This document shows positions 1-14,169 of a DNA stretch of 64,000 nucleotides, piece after piece. A model generated the notes under the pieces. It had not been told where the DNA came from and did not search any database. It saw only the letters and a list, made by a program, of their open reading frames with translations. How positions within the stretch are numbered: the stretch's first letter is position 1; each line of letters starts with the position of its first letter. The DNA is from Lagopus muta (taxonomy: Eukaryota > Chordata > Aves > Galliformes > Phasianidae): contig NC_064433.1 in NCBI RefSeq assembly GCF_023343835.1, forward strand, positions 68,532,032 to 68,596,031, in the 5' to 3' direction. The translations under genes and the position numbers were made by a program.

Positions 1-187
1 CAGCTGATGGCTGCCCAGTAGTCATTCAGCAGGCTTAAATGAGAATACTTAAATTTAACATGTCAGGACCATCACTCCATTGTTTCTCTACATTTCAATG
101 GCTGTCTGAAGCAAAAACGTGCACAATGGTAAAGGAGAAGGCAGTCGGCTGTAGTATCCCTTGACTGTGGAGCTGATAATGCCAAGG

Positions 188-376
188 CTGTGGGTGAGAC
201 ATCAGCACAGGCCACTCAGGGAAGCTGTGGATGCTTCATCCCTGGAGGTGTACAAGGCCAGGTTAAATGGGACCCTGGGTGGCCTGATCTGGTGGGTGGC
301 AACCCTGCCCAAGGCAGGAGAATTGGAACTGACTGGGCTTTAAATTCTCTTCCAACTCAAGCCATTTTATGATCCC
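188..376 (+). mobile_element. CR1 LINE, 3' end fragment
   Basis: The stretch reads as the 3'UTR of CR1. It begins near CAGGCCACTCAGGGAAGC, continues through CTGGAGGTGTACAAGGCCAG, and ends CTTCCAACTCAAGCCATTTTATGA. The copy is 5'-truncated and moderately diverged. Confidence 0.9.
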
Positions 377-1339
377 CATGAAGGCTGTGAGGTTTTTCTG
401 ATTAGCAGTGATTACATAGCGAAAATAACCCAGCTAGGCAGTGCTCTACAGGTGCTAAACAATAAGAAATAAATATGGGAATGGAAAACTTTAACTGCAA
501 ATAATAATAATCATCTGGAATTAGGGAACTTTCTGCATGATCCCACAGGCTTGAAAGAAAGCTCCAGAGCTATTTTTGCTAGGGTGAGTAATGATGGCAA
601 TAGCAAACCCAGGGAAGTGAGTTGGAAGTTTGTGGTCAGGTAGTTCATTAGTGTTCTTGGTAATCGGGGCATGCACAATATGGGAGACAGAAAGAGGGTT
701 TCTTTGTTTGCAGAGCTGCTTGCTTGTGAGCCTGCTGAAGCCTAATTGTTTTAGAGTGGAAGCAGAACAAAGCAAACAGGCTGCAGCAGGGTCTATACAA
801 CTCTTTAATGCTGAGATGGGACAAATCCATTCCTTTGGGGAAGCATTTCAGAAGATGCAGTTGATCTATATTGTGATGGTTATTATTATTATTCTGGAGC
901 AGTTTATGTATCTCTAGCCCTGTGCCTTATGTTTTCTTTGAAAATACAATATAATCCTTAAAAAGCTTTGATGCAGACATGTAATAGAGGGAAGAAGGCA
1001 ATAAAGGGAGCAAAAAAACAACACTGAAGTAAAAAAGAAAAAAAAGAGTAGAGGTGAAATGATGTAAATGAGAAAGAGGAAGAGATGACTGATTCCTAAT
1101 TCTGTCAGCAATCTGGGGTATGAAGACAGAGGACGTGGTCACAGCTCTGCAGCAAAGGTAAACCCTGTAGGAACGTGGGAAGTGCTGGGAAGTATGGTGC
1201 AAGGCACTTCCAAGCATCTCCACATCTTCCCAGGCCTGTAACATCCCCAGGGATGCTGCTCCCATCCCAGATTGTTTGGGTGCCACTAGCCACCCCGCTG
1301 AGAACATGGATGAACTCTCTTCGGTCTCTTTCCTCTGGT
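377..1339. other. Intergenic, nothing recognised
   Basis: AT-rich DNA with an A/G-rich stretch near 1010-1080. Open frames on the minus strand (927-1574) overlap a CR1 fragment and resemble no protein. Confidence 0.5.
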
Positions 1340-1545
1340 GACAAGTAAGGCAAGGGAACAGCCTCATGCTGCACCAGAGGAAGTTTAATTGGATACTGTG
1401 AAGTTCTTCATGGGGATGGTTGTTGAGTATTGGAATGGACTGCACAGGGGAGTGCTGGAGTATCCGCCCCTGGAGGTATCCAAGAAATGTGGATGCGGCA
1501 CTGAGGGACATACATGAGTTAGTGATGACACTTGATAGATGAGGC
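1340..1545 (+). mobile_element. CR1 LINE, diverged 3' fragment
   Basis: Phrases such as AGCCTCATGCTGCACCAGAG, TATTGGAATGGACTGCACAG and CCCTGGAGGTATCCAAGAAA match the CR1 3' region. The terminal microsatellite is lost. The boundaries are approximate. Confidence 0.75.
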
Positions 1546-4229
1546 TCATGGTCAAACTTGGTCCAATCAGACATTGCCCTGTGGTGTCATCAGCTTTTCA
1601 ACAGCTTGCTTGTTTGCTAGCACCTTATTTTCATGATATGTGACTTCTGCAGCACAAGTGAGCACCAAAACAGCTCCAAAGCAAATGCAGCAGAAGTTGC
1701 TGTAAGTTGCTGGAAAACAGCCCAATAAAATAAACAGATTCTGTCATTAAAAATAAAGCAGGAAGCCTGCTAAATAAACTGCCCCTGAAGAAAGGGAAAA
1801 TATCTCATGCCTCACACATTGCATTGACTGGGTTTTATTTTGGTAATTTTGAACTTCTTGAGCTAGTGTTACCGAAGCCTTGGTTGCATGCTTGCTGTTG
1901 TTGTGGTGGGGAGGGCTACAGACCCCATGCTGTGGAAATGCAGTGCCTGAATTTTCCAATGATACCTTCACTTTGGCAGATGGCGTGCTCTGGCTTTTTT
2001 AGAGAAGCTGGTTATTTTGCTTTACATGCAAAGAAAAATAGTTGAGGCATATAAAGTTTGGACTCAGAGGACCCCAACCATTCTTTTTTCCTTACTTGAA
2101 GAGAACAAGGCTGCTTACAGAACAGAAAACCTGCCAAGATGAAATTGGTAGAAGATGTTGAGAGCAGGCCAGTGCAGGGGGTATGCTGAAATGGAAACCC
2201 CATTGCTCTGGGGCAGTCACAGCCCACTGGAAGTAAAAAGAGATAAGGACAACTTCATCCTATGATCCTTCCTGAGGATAAATACAACTGTGATAGCTCA
2301 GGGGACGTGGCAGACCTGCCTCTGCAGACCTGTTTCCTAAGGAAGGTGAGAAGAATGGAAATCCTGCCTTCCTCAGTGGTCTACCAATATAACCCAGACT
2401 TCGATGTTATAGAGAAGACAATAAATGATTTAGTTTGTATTAAATCTGCCAATTTTATGGCTATGTGGCTGAATTACTGCTTCCCTGCAGGGACACAACG
2501 GGGACTATTAATGAACAGGCCAGGAGGTGGTGGGGATGGTTTGGTAGCAGTGATCCAGAAACAGCGCTAATATCTGAGCCTATTTTCATCTCCTTTGTAT
2601 CGTGTCACTGCTAGTTTCTAGTTTTAGCTTTGCTGACATCTTATTTTGCAGAAGACATTCTCATTTTAAGGTCTTGCACTCTCTGTGATTGCTTTTTTTT
2701 TTTTTTTTAAGTGATTTTTTTTTTTTTTTTAATACAGTCTAAAACATATTTTTTAGGTACACTGCATCCAGCAGTCTATTCGCTTGGATACTGTGGTGCC
2801 TGGAACATTTGGGAATGCACTCAGCTCTTTTGAGTAGTTTCTTTGGGGAGGCTGCTTTGGATGTGGCTGGGCTTCGGCTCTCACTGTTATTCTGCAGGGA
2901 AACTCGATCAGGCCCAAAGTCCAGCAAACAAATCCATGCTGTAAGATTCTTCTGATAATTACTTTTACAGATGTTAGGGGAATTAATTCCGTAACTTCTG
3001 AGAAGCTGAATTTCCCATTCCTTGTCAGCTTGTCAGCATTTCAACCTCTTCTGAAGTTTTGATCCTTCTGAAGAATTTTCTTAGTAAGCTGATGTTGGAA
3101 AATCTTTCTCTTGTTATTTTTCTCAAAGAATTAACAAACAAAAGTGTTGTAAGCTACAGCATTTAAGGCTAATCTTTTTACAAACCCACAAAAGCGAGAA
3201 ATTGGAAAATGGCACTCCCTCTTGTTTCTTGTGCTAGTTGCTAACAGGGGGAACTCCTAACCAGAGTACAGGCACTTCTTCATCACCAGCTAAGCTTCCC
3301 TTTAGCTCTGATGGATGTGCATTTTCTGTGGGTCAGGCAAGCGATGGACCCGAGCAACTAAAGTTGTATGTACTAGTAGCTCTGATTAGAAAATAGATTG
3401 TTTTATCCTGCAGAAACACTGAGACTTTGAAGGAGCTCCCCTTCCTCACTTCAAATTAAGCACTTCCAGAGACTGCAAGAACTCATTTTATTTCCATTTT
3501 GGACTTCAGAAGAAAATGTAATATAGTCCATACGGCTAGAAACTGTATATTTTTTTAAAAAATCCATATTTAAATATTTCTTTCTGAAATGTTTGTGACA
3601 GAATAAGGTCCAAATTCACTTTTATGAGATCATTTCACTGCATTCTCTTCCAATTTTGGTAGAAGCAAAGTGACATTTCCCACTGAAAAGCTGTTAGTGG
3701 AAAGCCATCTGGTTTCTGGCCACCTCCTGTATGTGCCCCATTCAGGGATCTCCTACAGCTATGGACTCAGCCCAGTCCTTGGGCAGGCAACCTTCCTGTA
3801 TGGCCTTCACTGAGCCTCCCAGAGCTCACAAAACTTCTCTGCTCCTCCTTGATGCTCCTCTGGACAGTCAGCCTTGCCTCTACAAATTTTACACAGAGCT
3901 GAAAGTAGGTTCATCGTTTTTCAAAAAGTGAAATACTTTTACTGTGGGGCCTTTGCTGAGGTTGTGACTATTGTCAGTGAAAAAGTTGTTGACAATGGTG
4001 GTGGTTAATATATGGAGGGACAGTAGCTCTTCTAAGAGTGTATTAATTCTTTTTGATGAAAAAGGGTGATACTTTCAGTTGCCACACAGTCACCAGCACC
4101 TAGCAGTGCATTATGAAATGATTGTAACTTTGCCATGAGAAAAATCCAGATTGTGAGTACAGAAATGAAAGTTGTAAGTAAAAATGTTAAGTTAAATACA
4201 CTCAAGTTATATTTGGCAATGCAAATGCA
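1546..4229. other. Intergenic, nothing recognised apart from poly(T)
   Basis: No CR1, no splice-bounded coding segment and no RNA gene was recognised in this stretch. Confidence 0.5.
2693..2730. repeat. Two poly(T) tracts
   Basis: Two runs of about 16 T are separated by AAGTGA. Confidence 0.9.
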
Positions 4230-5308
4230 CTAGGGCATCCAGGAAGTCTTGGAAAGATACCTCGAATCCAGAGAGTGGTGGTCAGTGGCTCATTGTCTGG
4301 ATAGAGATCAACGACAAGTGATGTTCACACAGGTTAGTACTGGGACCAGTGCTGTTCAATGTCTTCATCAGTAGTGACATTGGCAGTGGAATTGAGTGCA
4401 CCCTCAGCAAGTATGCAGATGACACCAAACAGTCATGCAGTCTACATGCCTGAGGGATAGAATGCCATCCAGAGAGACTACACAGGTTTCAGCTGTGGGC
4501 CCAGAATGATATCCTTAGGTTCAATAAATCCAAGTGTAAGTTCATGACGTAGGTCATGGCAATCCCAATATCAATACAAACTGAGTGGTGAAAGGATTGA
4601 GCGCAGCTCTGCTGGAAAGGACCTGGGGATAATGGTGGATGGAAAGCTGTACATGAAAAAGCAATGTGTTCTTACAGCCCAGAAAGCCAACCGTATGCTG
4701 GGTTACATTAAAAGATGCCTGGCCAGCAGATTGATGGAGGTCATCCTGCCCCTCTACTCTGAGATGGTGAGGCCTCACCTGGAGTACTGCATCCAGATGT
4801 GAAGTCCTCAGTACAGGAGAGACATGGATCTGATGGAGTACATCCAGAGCAGGACCACAAAAATGATCTAACGGATGGAACACCTCTACTATGAAGACAG
4901 GCTGAAAGGTGGGACTGTTCAGCCTGAAGAAGAGAAGGCTCTGGGGAAACATGAGAACAGCCTTTCAGTATGTAATGGTATGGCTATGAGAAAGAAGGGG
5001 ACAGGGTCTTTATCAGGGTCTGTGGTGACAGGGCAAGGGGAAATAGTTTCAAGCTAAAAGAAAGGAGGTTTAAATTAGGTTAAAGAAAAAAAAATACAAT
5101 AAAGATGGTGAGGCATAGGAACAGGTTGCCCAGGTTGTCCATAGAGGAGGTTGATGCCCCATCTCTGGAGACATTCAAGATCAGACTGGATGAGGCTCTG
5201 AGCAACCTGATCTAGCTGTTGATGTCCCTGTTCATTGCGGGGAAGTTGGATTAGATGATCTTGAAGGGTTCCTTCCCACTCAACCAATTTTATAATTCTA
5301 TGATTCTA
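4230..5308 (+). mobile_element. CR1 LINE, 3' half with reverse transcriptase remnant
   Basis: This 1.1-kb copy covers the second half of CR1 ORF2 through the 3' terminus. The reverse transcriptase catalytic motif reads Tyr-Ala-Asp-Asp at 4412-4423. C-terminal ORF2 sequence follows with several stops and frameshifts. The 3' end reads GATGATCTTGAAGGGTTCCT and finishes TTCTATGATTCTA. It is 5'-truncated and dead. Confidence 0.93.
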
Positions 5309-8300
5309 AGACTGACATGTCAAGGTCAGTGCCATCTTGGTTGGTTTTTGGCACTCTGTTCCTCCTTAACTTTTCAACTTGAAAATATGAATTTTCTTAT
5401 TCATCTGTCTTCTTTCTCTTTGTTAGTTTGGTTTTGGGGAAGAATTTTTCCCCAGAACTGGGTAGGCTTTTTTTTTCCTTGATATTTGTTCTTGCATTAA
5501 CCTTCCTCCAGGTCAACTCAAGGGACAGCAAACAGCTGTGTTGTGCTTCTCAGAGCTCGCAGCAGGGCTCCTTGACCTTGGCACCTGCACAGAGAGGGAC
5601 TGCCACCTGAACATCACTTCTCATCCTGGCTTCTGACAGTTTCTATTGTTACTGTTTTATATGCTGAGCAGATGGCCTTGCTAAAGCAAGCCATGGGGAT
5701 CAAGTTTGTTAAAAAGTTGCTTGTGTTTTTGGCAAGTTGTTTTGATTCTCTAGTCCCTGATTCAACAAAACAGCATCTGTTTTCATGGTGGTGACAATTA
5801 TGAAAGGAACAGGATCCTGAGATGCAGGGATGTTGTTGGCTACTTTGGTTCTGAGAGGCACATCTGCATTCCAACTGTTCCTCCATGCCCAGTCTCTGCC
5901 CAAAACTTGGTGTTGAATCTGAATGCTCCCTGGACATGCAGAAGGAGGACAGTGCAGGAGCCCCATTTCATGCCAGTGAAGAGGAAGCCTAGTGCAGAGA
6001 TTTGGGGGATGCAGGGTTCCAGTATGCATAACCCAATGGAGGCAGGTGAACACAGCAAGGTTTGCTCCACAGCTTGACATCATCTCCCACCCTGGCCACA
6101 AGGAGATCTTTGTCTCCCTTATCACCTGAAGATACAAATGGGAACCTAGCGATTCAGCAGACTGAAGTGAAGCCCATAGGGTCTGATGGCTGTGGTGGTA
6201 TGAGGGGAAAACATTACTGCTGTTGGTAACACCACCCATGTTCATATTATCACTGCTGGTATTATCAGCACTTTCCAGCCATTAGCTGCTTTAATCTCTT
6301 TGTGTTCTATGCAATGCTATAAATTTGCAGAGTACCTTTTTTTTTTTTGTCTCCTTTCATTTTATTTTGCTTCGGAAAACAAGCTTAATCACTTTATTCT
6401 TTTAGAATGAGAGGCAATGTCATGGGAATACTGTCAAAATTGAAAAGAGGCTTTTTTGCTAATATGTTGTTGCCAGTAGTTTTTTGTTTGGTGTGTTTTA
6501 ATTTTTGGATAAAATGGAAAAGTCCAGAGACAGCTGGATGTACATTAATCTTAGCTAAAAGCTCTTCAGCAGATTAACCCTGGAAAGCAGACAGGATGTG
6601 AGCACAGCTGGAATGAAGGATTGTGTTTTTATTTCAAACGAATATCCATAGTGCTTTTTATTTTGAGGACTCACACCAAGTATTACAAAATTATCTTTCT
6701 TTGTCTTTCTTCAGACTTGTCTTTCGAATTGTCCAGAGACTGCCTTACTACATACCTTGATTTCTGTGGAGCTGTTGAAATAATTTGCCAGAATCCTTCC
6801 AACCCTTCTTTTGCACTATTGGTATGAGCTCTGATTTCTTGGGATTTTTATCTGTTTAAGCAAAGCTTATTGGGAATCCATTAGCTGTAGGACTAAAATC
6901 TAGGATCACGAGACATTCATGTATCTCAGTGCTTGCATCAGACTACTGTATTAAAAATCTGGTTTCCTAAAAAGTGTATCTTTTGGTCTTCTGGTCTGGG
7001 GGGCAGCCAGAGTCATCCCTGGGGTCTGAGGTTTAGTCACTGAGCATCCTGCACCAAGGAGGAGTCAGAAGGAAAATGACAGAGTTTCATTTTAGAGGCA
7101 GAAGTGGCAGGTAGAGTAGTGTGAAGGATTTGAACAAACCTTTTGTCTTTGAACAAAGGCTTTCTCCCTCCCAGTGCTGCAATGTTCACATGCAGATGTG
7201 CTCTTGCACGCATGCATTTGTGAAAACAAAGGTCTGATGCCTCTGCCACATGGTGCCGAAACACAAAACAAGATGCCAAGGAAACCCCAAGCCCCGAACT
7301 AAAAAGCAAGCAAAATGCCCACACTGCTGTTCTGCTGAATGTTTCTACCTCTCCTTTACATGTGACTTTGGTAAGGCTTCCTAAAAAAAGCTCATTGGAA
7401 AGGAGCAGCTCAGCTTGTCTACAAAGGTGTCAGCTAATGCCACTGGGCTCTACGTGCCCAGGGTGTTTCTGCAATTACTGATGAATGCAGCACTGAGAGG
7501 TGAGTGTGTTGCAATGAGGCTTGAAAGACTTTACATGTGGAGGGAAACAGGCACTGGAAAAGGGCACGTCACTCACAGAGACAGTGTGATCGGTCCTTTA
7601 GTGGCTTTGTGGTGTGGGGCAAGGAAGGGGCGAGGTGGCCATAGTGTGGAGAAGAGGGCTGGAGAAATACACTTCAACTTGAATTACTGAGAAAATTTTC
7701 AGAGGCCTAAAACAAAGTGCATATAAAGTGTCTGCCTTTCTCTCTGCCTTCTCCATCAGAGCATCAGAAACTTCACAAAAACTCCCAGGTCGTTCCCTTG
7801 CAGTTCTGGGCTTGGATGTGCAAGTTTCCCTGTGTCCATTTATGAAGGACCTGTAATAGCAGGAGAGATGGACTGTGCAGCCTAAGGGCCTGCAGTCAGC
7901 TGCAGACAGCCAAGAGCTGACCAACCTCCCACTGCGCTCACACTGAATGCTGAGGAAATATAGCAGGGTGGATTTGGAGAGGATATTTCAGATGAAAGCG
8001 GTATTAAGGAGTACTGTGAGGCAAACAACCCCTGGTGACATTTGACAAACCGTTATTAACCCGTAATGTATACATATTTCTGCTACTGCTTATTTGGAAA
8101 AAAAAAAAAAACATAACAAGAAAGGATAATAAAAATATCTAAAACTTTTTAGTGCCCGTATGACATCAAATGTCCTCTTGAGCTGAGGACTTTGATGAGA
8201 AAAGATTGCAATTATATTTTTGCTGATTCTCCAATGTCATTTCAGTGGGGATTAACCATTGGTGCTGACTGAGGCTGCATGTGCTCCAGCTGCCTGCTTT

Positions 8301-11300
8301 GTAATGGAGCTGCAGCCACTGTGGCTTACAGGGGAGGAAAGGTTGTCCTGCTTAGGCCAATTGAAGAGCTTCGTTGTTCTAGCTGAAATTTCAAATCATG
8401 TTCTGAAAAATGGTGAGAGACTGCTGTTACAGCTACCTAACCTGCAGCTCTTTTCTGTCACCTCTGAGGACGTTAGAGACTTCTCCATGTATATTTCCCA
8501 TTGCTGGAGCAGGGAGTGGGTGGGTTGTTGCACACCCAGCATGGTGTCACATACAGTGTCCTGGTGGGCCTTGGTCCTGTGCTCCTTCTGCTCCAGCCAA
8601 AACACCTGGGCTGCTTCAAGCTTGCTGCATCAGTGCCAGGAGCTGGAGGCACTGGGGATGTGAACGCCTTGCTGAATTTCCAGTGAAGAAAGAATCCTTC
8701 CCTACTGTTCATTTATCAGTGTAATCTCAAGCTCCTGGGGGAGGGAGACCTCACTATGCTTCTATTATAGTATAGGCTCATAATGAAGTTTTGACTTTTG
8801 TTTCATGATCAGCATTTATCTCTGTCATGCATTTCAATTTGGGGAAAACAGGGAAGGAAAAACCTCAATCTGTTTTATTTTTCCTGGGGTTTATTAATCA
8901 CCAGGGAGCAAGCAATATTTTCTATGGAAAGTGATTATTGTTGTTTTGTTCTTGCTTATGATATTAATATTTTTTGTGTGTGAGATATACTGATCTTCTG
9001 AATACGTTTGCACTAAATCAGTAGTTCTGCTTTGTTTATTAAGACCAAACTCTTCCTTATTGTCTATTGTTATAGAATTAATTACAAGCCTTTATTGAAT
9101 TTCTTCCTTTTTCAACAAGGAAGCATTGTAGCAGCAGCAGACTCTGAGGATAAATGAGCCAGAATGGTTTTCATAAAGCTCTAACAGGGCCCGGATCAGC
9201 TGTTTTGTCATGCACGTGGATTTCTGTATAAAGGCGTTAGAAAAACGCCCTTACATTTATGTCCAGTAAGTCTCTCCTAAGGTGGCCTATAAAGAAGGCA
9301 GCACAATTTTCTACAGAACATTTTCTGTTTTCTCCCTCTGACACAGCCTATGACAAGAAGTAGCTCAGCCTTTTTCGTTTTTCTGTCTTCCATGGAAGTC
9401 CCATGAAGAGCAGCATCAGTGCTGACCTGTTGGATCTGATCGCTGCAAAGCCTCTTTTTATTTTATTTTATTTATTTATTTATTTATTTTTTTGCAGAAG
9501 TTCTACCAATGCAATTTAATTGTATATTATTCTGTGAGCTCTGTATATTATTCTGTGGTTTGGGAGGCATTTGGGATTCAACTTATGTGCGATCATGGTG
9601 GTCGAGTGGGTGACTTGTGCTGAGACCTGAGCCAAGAAGGTGGGACACTCTGGCCTCCATGGGCTCCCATCAGATCACTCTTAATGCTTTCAGACCATCC
9701 TTGGTATGTGCTTCTTTGGATGTAGGGTAGCCTCCTAATGTTTGATTTTGTGATGGGAAAAAGAGCTTGACAGAGGCGTGTAGCTAATAGATATGAGCAA
9801 ATAGCCATGCTAACAGGAGTTGAGTTACTGCTAGCCCAAAGCATCTCCCTTCCCAGTGAGCAGACATGCCTTCTTTCAGACTCTGCCATTTTTACTCTGC
9901 TGTTCTCCAAAGTTTGTTCTCCGGTTGCCAGCCTGCTGAGATTTGTCTCCTTGGTTCTTCTCTACAGAGCCTGGGCAGGAACAAACCCACAGCCTCACTA
10001 CAAACTGGACAGATTTGGGCAGCAGAGCCTGGCTTTAAACAGCAAATACCAGAGAGGCAATTTGAAGTGTTTTCAGTTTCAACAATTTCTTTGCTCCTTT
10101 TGTGCACTGACATTTTTCTGGCTCAAGGTGGAAAGGAGCGAAGTGTGGCTTTGAGATACAGCAAGGTCTACAAGTCATAGTGGGGTGGGAAAACAGATGC
10201 TTGACAAGGCAGGACCTGACCAAGGCAACTGCAGGGATTCAGTATTTAGTCTCTTGGAAAGGACACAGCAGCAGGGAATGTCAAACAAAGCTGCAGAAAC
10301 ATGGCTCTAGCATCCACTGCAAGAGCCCTCCACTGCTCTTGAGGAGGAGACTCTTTGGGGAAATGTCTGGGACAGAGCATGCCGGCCCTACAGCACTGAC
10401 CCTGCATCAGTGGCCCTGCACTGTCTGTCCCAGAGAGTGCAGGTGCAGGCTTACAAGACTTGCAAAGGAGAACAGAAGCCTAGTACCAGCTGGAGGAATG
10501 GGAACAGAAACGTCGATCCAGCTTTTAGCTGTCAGGAAAGAGATATGGCACTGAGAATTAATTTGCTCAATTTGTTCATTCCTGCTGAGAACGAACCTGT
10601 GTCTGTGCAAAATGATGCTGGAAGCTTTAATGCATGCATTCATCCATGTCATGGGTAGAAGGTGAAAAGAAAGGATTTCTTAATGTTGCTGATTCTCCCC
10701 CATAATGCCTGATTTCCTGTGGTCTGACCATTAGGAAGCTGGAGGAGGATGTAAGAGAAAAAGTGGTGCATAAGTAACCCAAGTAACCTATTTTATCTCA
10801 GTCCTGAATCAGTTTCAGTGTCAGGCATGTCTGAGTGTCTGTGGTACCTATCCCCTTGCTGTGAGAGTGACGGTCATTGGGAAAGGAAACAGGACTGCAA
10901 CCAGTGGCATCAGCAGACAGTGCCATGACTGGGAAAAGCTTACGTGCAGCCTAGGAGTGGAAGTACTCAAAGAAGCCCAGCGTTGGTCCTCGCACCTATG
11001 TGCAGGCATGCTCAGTGCTCAGAGGCATGGCTCTGCCTCGTGGAGGTGGGAAGATGGAGCATCTGCAGGTGGATGAGAAAGCACTTGCTGCTTCAGTGAG
11101 AGCAGGAATCAGAGCTGACAGAAGCTCGCCATGAACACCATGGAGTTGCCTACTGTGAAGCCCATGGGCTTGACAAGAACTTAACTGTGGGCTTATGTGT
11201 ATTTGTATGAGTGGCGTAACTGAACATAAAATCTATGAGGCTGACAGTGTTGCATGGTTCATTCTGCTAGGGCTTGGGGCTTTCCACTAAATTTTTTATT

Positions 11301-14169
11301 ATCTACAGGAAAAAGATGCCTTTAACCTGTTTCTGCAGAATAACAACAGGCATAGCACAGGGATCTCTTTACTGGATAGATTCGCAATTGACTTTTTCTG
11401 GAAGTGTTTATTCAGGAAAGAGGATGTGTGCTATGTAGTTAAAACTATAATGGAGCATATAGAGCCAGTCCTCACTGCCCCATCATCAACAGGAGTGGTA
11501 TGTCATACAAGGCTGCCACCCAGTAAAGGATTTCCCAATAAAATCGGTAATGCTGGAGGAAGTGAAATTCACAGTGAGCAGTCTGACAGCACATAACATT
11601 AATTATTGGTGATCTAATATACTAATGGTTGGGCTAGCTAATACTGGAGAATGAAGCAGGTAGGTTCTCTGTGGGGGAGGTAAAACTTGAGGTCAACTGA
11701 AAATAGCTCTTTACTTGAGTAAACTTGAGTTAACTGAGTAAATGGATAGCAATGGTTGAGAAGTATGAAGTCAATATTCCCTAGCTTAAAAAAAAAATAT
11801 ATCAGAAAAATAAAGCAGCCTTGCACAATAAGAAGTATGTATGCAGGCACACAACTTACATTAAGGAAGCTGTGTTGTTTTGGTGACGAGCACCAGCCCC
11901 TAGGAGGTGTGAACTGCACTCCCACTGGGAAGCTGGAAGAGTGCATGGAAGAATCACTAGGAGTGCTGTCCTGTGCAGGCAGAGGCAGAAGGGAATGCAG
12001 GCATCTCAACTGGATGCTTGCATTGCAGCAGAGCAAATCACTTTGTGTTTATGTTGGAAATGTATGTAAAAAGAAAGGTGCAAAGGCTAGCTGATGGAGA
12101 GGTATTGCTGAGAGGCACGAGTTTTTTTCTCTCTATGTGACTCCTCAGTTCATCTTAAAATCTGGAGGATTTCTTGTTATCCTTATAAATAAATCCTGAA
12201 ATTTTATCCTGAAATAAATCCCAGTGATCACACTTAAGGATGATGATGCACTGAATGATGCACTGAAAATGTAAAGATCTTGAGGCTCTGTACAGCACAG
12301 CATTCCAAAGCACAGGATCAGAATTCTGACTCAGAAATTCAAAACACATTATGCTTACACATGAATGCTCACACATGCCTAAAAGATTGGTGTCCCCCCA
12401 GCCTCCACTTCACACATGGACTGCATTAACTGATGAGAATATCTAAAGAGAGCTGGGCAGAGTTTTGTTGTCTCAGAAGTAAATGTCAACGCTAAAGACA
12501 CTTTTCTCTTCTTGTCTTTCTGTCTCTATGTGTGCATGATGAGCAGCTCAACACCACCTTTGCTTTCCAGCAAAGCAAGCATGTAATTTAAAGGAACTGA
12601 TGCTCCTGTTTGTTTATGAGTTGGCGATAATGGCTTGGTAATGGCAGTCTCTAAGTCACTATCGACATCCTAACATCTTTTGTGGACTTTTCAGAGATAT
12701 CTCATTTGCTTGCTTGGTATATAAAAGCTGCTCCTGCTGAGCATAATGTCTTGAATATAATTCTTACTCAATTACTAGAAATGCGCTGTAAACATTGTGG
12801 AAATTCAGTAAGGGAGCCGTAACACACTTCATCTATCAATTTACTCTTCTTCTGTCATTTGTCTGACCTTATGAATGGATCTGTCTTCATAACTGCAAAT
12901 ACAGTTTGAGAAGGGAAGTGGGCTATGATTATTTGTAGCTATTTTTAAAACCATCTTTTGTCCTCCCATTCTTTGCCATATGTCTCTGTGAGTGAGCACA
13001 GTGGGAAGTAATTGCAGTTGCAAGTAAAGGAAGAATTATTGAAGTGTTGCTTTAATGAAAATGTTGTATTTCTGAGCTGATGTGCGCAGATATAGAAACT
13101 GCAGGAATTATCTTTATTGCAGGAAATAATTGACATTACAATGGATTTCTCAGATACGTCTATACTTTAATTTTGATTTGATGTTCCTCTGCCTTTTCCA
13201 GTGTAGGAGAACACTCACTAGGGAGCCAGGGAGCTGCAGGAGAGGAGCTGCTTCTGTCTGGGGACACAGATCACACCAGAGTGCAGGAAGCCCCTCCAAG
13301 TCCTCTCTGTGTTGCCATGCGTTGTGCTAGGGCCCAAGCTCACTCTGAGTGCTACTGAAGATGCCAGAGACTTTTTCTTGAGGAGTGGGTGAGTGGAGGA
13401 GAAGCATTAAGTATAAGCAAGGCTACCAACATAGAACAGCAATTGTGTTTGTCTCTCTGAGTTTGTACAGGTACAACTTGGTAGTCAAAAATGCCCCCTC
13501 TGACTAGTCCAAAAGTTGAAATTTCAGCTAGGTATGCTAAAGATTTTCTGGAATATTGGCAGTGTGACAAAGGGACTTGAGAGAGCACCATGTGCTCAGA
13601 AGGTCTGAGCCTTTCTGGGAAACTCTGAGTCCTTTGGTCCAACAGAAGAAAAATGTAAGCCTTGCCTTGGTGAGCTGTGGATTCCATCTTTTTTACAAGC
13701 AAGTTGAAATGTATTCACCCCACTTCAGCTGGGGTGGTGAAGCTGCCATCACACGTGTGGAAAGCAGTGCGGTACATTCCTTCTGCTCAGTTGCATATTT
13801 GGCTTCTCAGCTAGTCCTGAGTAGTGGAAAGATTATGTTTATTTCTAGGAGTCTTTGTTAAACATCCCACACTTTCCTCTAAAGTATTTGGTATTAGTAG
13901 CTGCTGGAAATGTAATGCAGACTTAATGGACCATGTGTTGGCAAGTGCTACTTGTGACACCAATCTAAAAGCCTTAGCCTTTTTTATTTTTTTCCCTTCA
14001 AGCCCAAGCATTGTTGCTTGTGCTAAATACAAAGTCTTCTTCATTTCCACTTATATAAACTACAGAGTATTGGTATCTGGGGATTTCCCTGCATGTGAAG
14101 AGGGAAGACATGAAGTCTCAAGCTACCGAAAGAGGTTGGAAACTCAGACCTCTAAAGCTATTCCAGATG
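5309..14169. other. Intergenic DNA downstream of SHISAL1
   Basis: This is about 9 kb without a recognised gene and without obvious CR1. It holds a TTTA microsatellite, an A run near 8097-8111 and a short direct repeat GATGCACTGAA at 12244-12267. Several open frames of 100-180 codons (for example 5709-6245 minus, 8259-8663 plus) have no recognisable domain and are probably chance. Confidence 0.5.
9455..9493. repeat. (TTTA)n microsatellite
   Basis: TTTTATTTTATTTATTTATT continues as a tetranucleotide run in intergenic DNA. Confidence 0.85.

Noticed and set aside
927..1574. 215-codon minus-strand frame
   Set aside because: It runs antisense through a CR1 fragment and low-complexity sequence, has no recognisable domain, and fits chance.
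5709..6245. 178-codon minus-strand frame
   Set aside because: No recognisable motif, no flanking splice or promoter signals and no sign of a family match; probably a chance frame.
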